Shown here in pieces: positions 21,856 through 22,844 of a stretch of DNA of 22,844 bases (the first letter of the stretch is position 1; each line of letters starts with the position of its first letter). The stretch lies in the IMG/VR virus record IMGVR_UViG_3300021373_002789, positions 1-22,844 of that record, one strand, 5' to 3'. The DNA comes from a virus. Made by a program: the position numbers and the translations under genes. The notes under the pieces were generated by a model, which ran no database searches, was not told the origin of the DNA, and saw nothing but the letters and a program-made list of their open reading frames with translations.

Positions 21856-21881
21856 AAAAACTTGGGGAGGAAAACCTCCCC
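21856..21881 (-). terminator. Rho-independent terminator after the capsid gene
   Basis: On the minus strand GGGGAGG (21881-21875), loop TTTT and CCTCCCC (21870-21864) form a perfect 7-bp GC-rich stem followed by AAGTTTTTA with five T (21860-21856). Flanking AACT/AGTT can extend the stem with a one-base bulge. It begins 20 bases after the capsid stop. No promoter follows, so downstream genes depend on read-through. Confidence 0.92.
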
Positions 21882-21900
21882 AGTTTATTAGCTATAGCTA

Positions 21901-22844
21901 TTAAGCTACTGCGTCGAGTCGAACTACAGAAACGTCTGCTGCAGTGTCTGCTACGAGCTGGTTAAAGCCGAGAGACTGAGTAGCAACGATAACGTTACGC
22001 TGGTTCATTACTTCGTAGTCTTGCTCTACGTTCACACCGCGGAGGCGTGGGATAGCAAAGTTACGAACGTTGACCGCTAGACCAACACAAGCGTTGTCAG
22101 CTTCCGCAGGGAAGTTGTCAGATACGATTACGGGAGTACCGAAGATCGCACCAACCTGACCAGTGATCTTGGTTGCGACGTCTGAACCTACGTCTGTGAT
22201 GTCCGCGAAGCCTGCGTCTGCAATCAGATCGTAGTAACGCTTCTGAGATACTACATATACGAGCTCTTCTGGCATCATACCATACTTACCCATCAACTTA
22301 CGAGCTGAGAGGAAGTCGGCTGCGTCTACCGCAGTTCCGCCAAGGTTAGCTGCTGATACTGAAGTATCAAAAGTGTTGCTGCCTGCGAGCTTGATGAGAC
22401 CATCAAAGTCGTCAGAGCCGCCAGTAGCTACGTGGTTGAGCAGAGCATCGTCAACTGCGCGAGCGTGTGCACGTGCAACTGATTCTACAAGCATAGGCAT
22501 CAAGTTGATGAGTACTTCCTCGTCAACGTGGTTATCCATCAACGTGGTTGAGATCAAACGGTATGCCTTGAGTACTACCTGTGCAGGCTGAGGAGTAGCA
22601 CCGCCGCGAGTAGTCAAGTTGCCAGATGTAGCAGCGCCAGTCTGGAACGTAGCCAGACCAGTATCTTGCTGGATTGGCAGTACTTGTGCTTGTGAGTTGA
22701 TCTGGATCTCACGGAATGCACGTGCGAGGCGAAGCTCACGCATGATTTCCTTCTCGATTTGACCAGAAACTTCAGTAGCAATGTTTGGAGCAGCAGAAGC
22801 GTAAGTTACGCCAGCCTTCTCGATTACATCACGACCGTAAGCAG
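21901..22844 (-). CDS. Major capsid protein, HK97 fold, 5' end cut by window edge
   Basis: 313 residues are visible; the frame is open to the right edge, so the N-terminus (and any delta domain) lies outside. The internal ATG at 22743 is not the start, because the reading frame continues upstream with AYGRDVIEKAGVTYASAA, the typical start of the mature N-arm region. HK97-fold landmarks follow: IEKEIMRELRLARAF, the VLPIQQDTGLATF stretch, AYRLISTTLMDNHVDEEVLI (E-loop to spine helix), HARAVDDALLNHVATGG, the ARKLMGKYGMMPEELVYVVS segment, FGTPVIVSDNFPAEAD and a C-terminal strand pair. Base composition is clearly richer in GC than the rest of the window (31 of 60 bases in the first line of the gene against 22 of 60 in a line of gpK), with C-ending codons for Asn, Phe and Tyr, as expected of the most abundant phage protein. 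Confidence 0.95.
   Translation of the reverse strand, partial: AYGRDVIEKAGVTYASAAPNIATEVSGQIEKEIMRELRLARAFREIQINSQAQVLPIQQDTGLATFQTGAATSGNLTTRGGATPQPAQVVLKAYRLISTTLMDNHVDEEVLINLMPMLVESVARAHARAVDDALLNHVATGGSDDFDGLIKLAGSNTFDTSVSAANLGGTAVDAADFLSARKLMGKYGMMPEELVYVVSQKRYYDLIADAGFADITDVGSDVATKITGQVGAIFGTPVIVSDNFPAEADNACVGLAVNVRNFAIPRLRGVNVEQDYEVMNQRNVIVATQSLGFNQLVADTAADVSVVRLDAVA

Noticed and set aside
21901-22743. Capsid gene starting at ATG 22743
   Set aside because: The same frame continues to the window edge with residues typical of the capsid N-arm region, so the gene is cut by the edge and the ATG is internal.
1-22844. tRNA genes, insertion sequences, integration sites or host genes
   Set aside because: None seen: no cloverleaf-like segments in the short gaps, no transposase or integrase frame and no terminal inverted repeats.

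Overview
This window is part of the late structural module of a tailed double-stranded DNA phage (Caudoviricetes) with a long non-contractile, lambda-type tail. Every supported gene lies on the minus strand, so the module reads from right (22844) to left (1). The order is the standard siphovirus one: HK97-fold major capsid protein (cut by the right edge), head-tail connector, an uncharacterised neck or tail-completion protein, tail terminator, major tail tube protein, a tail assembly chaperone pair joined by a programmed -1 frameshift, tape measure protein, then the lambda-like tail-tip series gpM, gpL, gpK, gpI and gpJ. The gpJ homologue is 3405 residues and fills about 45% of the window. It is followed by a small beta-rich protein and the start of a fibre-like protein cut by the left edge. 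The complete lambda M-L-K-I-J series argues for a Gram-negative host. The fibre repeat vocabulary (GTGLTGGG, LGFTPYN, ITADKIAAN, GDTWYDT) is the kind common in marine phages. Neither the host nor the habitat can be proved from this window, and there are no host genes, tRNAs or mobile elements.

Layout, right to left. 22844-21901 major capsid protein, then a hairpin terminator (21856-21881). 21840-21265 connector, 21265-19967 neck protein of unknown function and 19967-19506 tail terminator form a tight stop-start-coupled run. 19444-18350 tail tube protein is followed by a second terminator (18306-18330) with a C(UUCG)G tetraloop. Next comes a perfect-consensus sigma70 promoter (18257-18285) that starts the tail-initiator block: chaperones G and GT (18220-17385), tape measure (17383-13916), gpM (13916-13497), gpL (13500-12463), gpK (12466-11780), gpI (11790-11047) and gpJ (11034-817). 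A second perfect-consensus promoter (769-797) with the same upstream block precedes the small protein (749-408) and the fibre protein (408-1).

Function. Capsid and tube proteins are needed in hundreds of copies, and each is followed by a terminator. The tail-tip and fibre genes, needed in few copies, sit in separately promoted blocks. The chaperones fold the tape measure; gpM, gpL, gpK, gpI and gpJ build the tip initiator around it; tube protein polymerises to the tape length; the terminator caps the tail, which joins the head through the connector and probably the neck protein. The very long gpJ plus the two downstream proteins probably form the host-recognition apparatus. The most notable points are the frameshift cassette, the twin promoters with a shared 19-base block, and the mosaic, repeat-built gpJ. 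Gene-free stretches are all short (longest 129 bases), and each one longer than about 20 bases is accounted for below.
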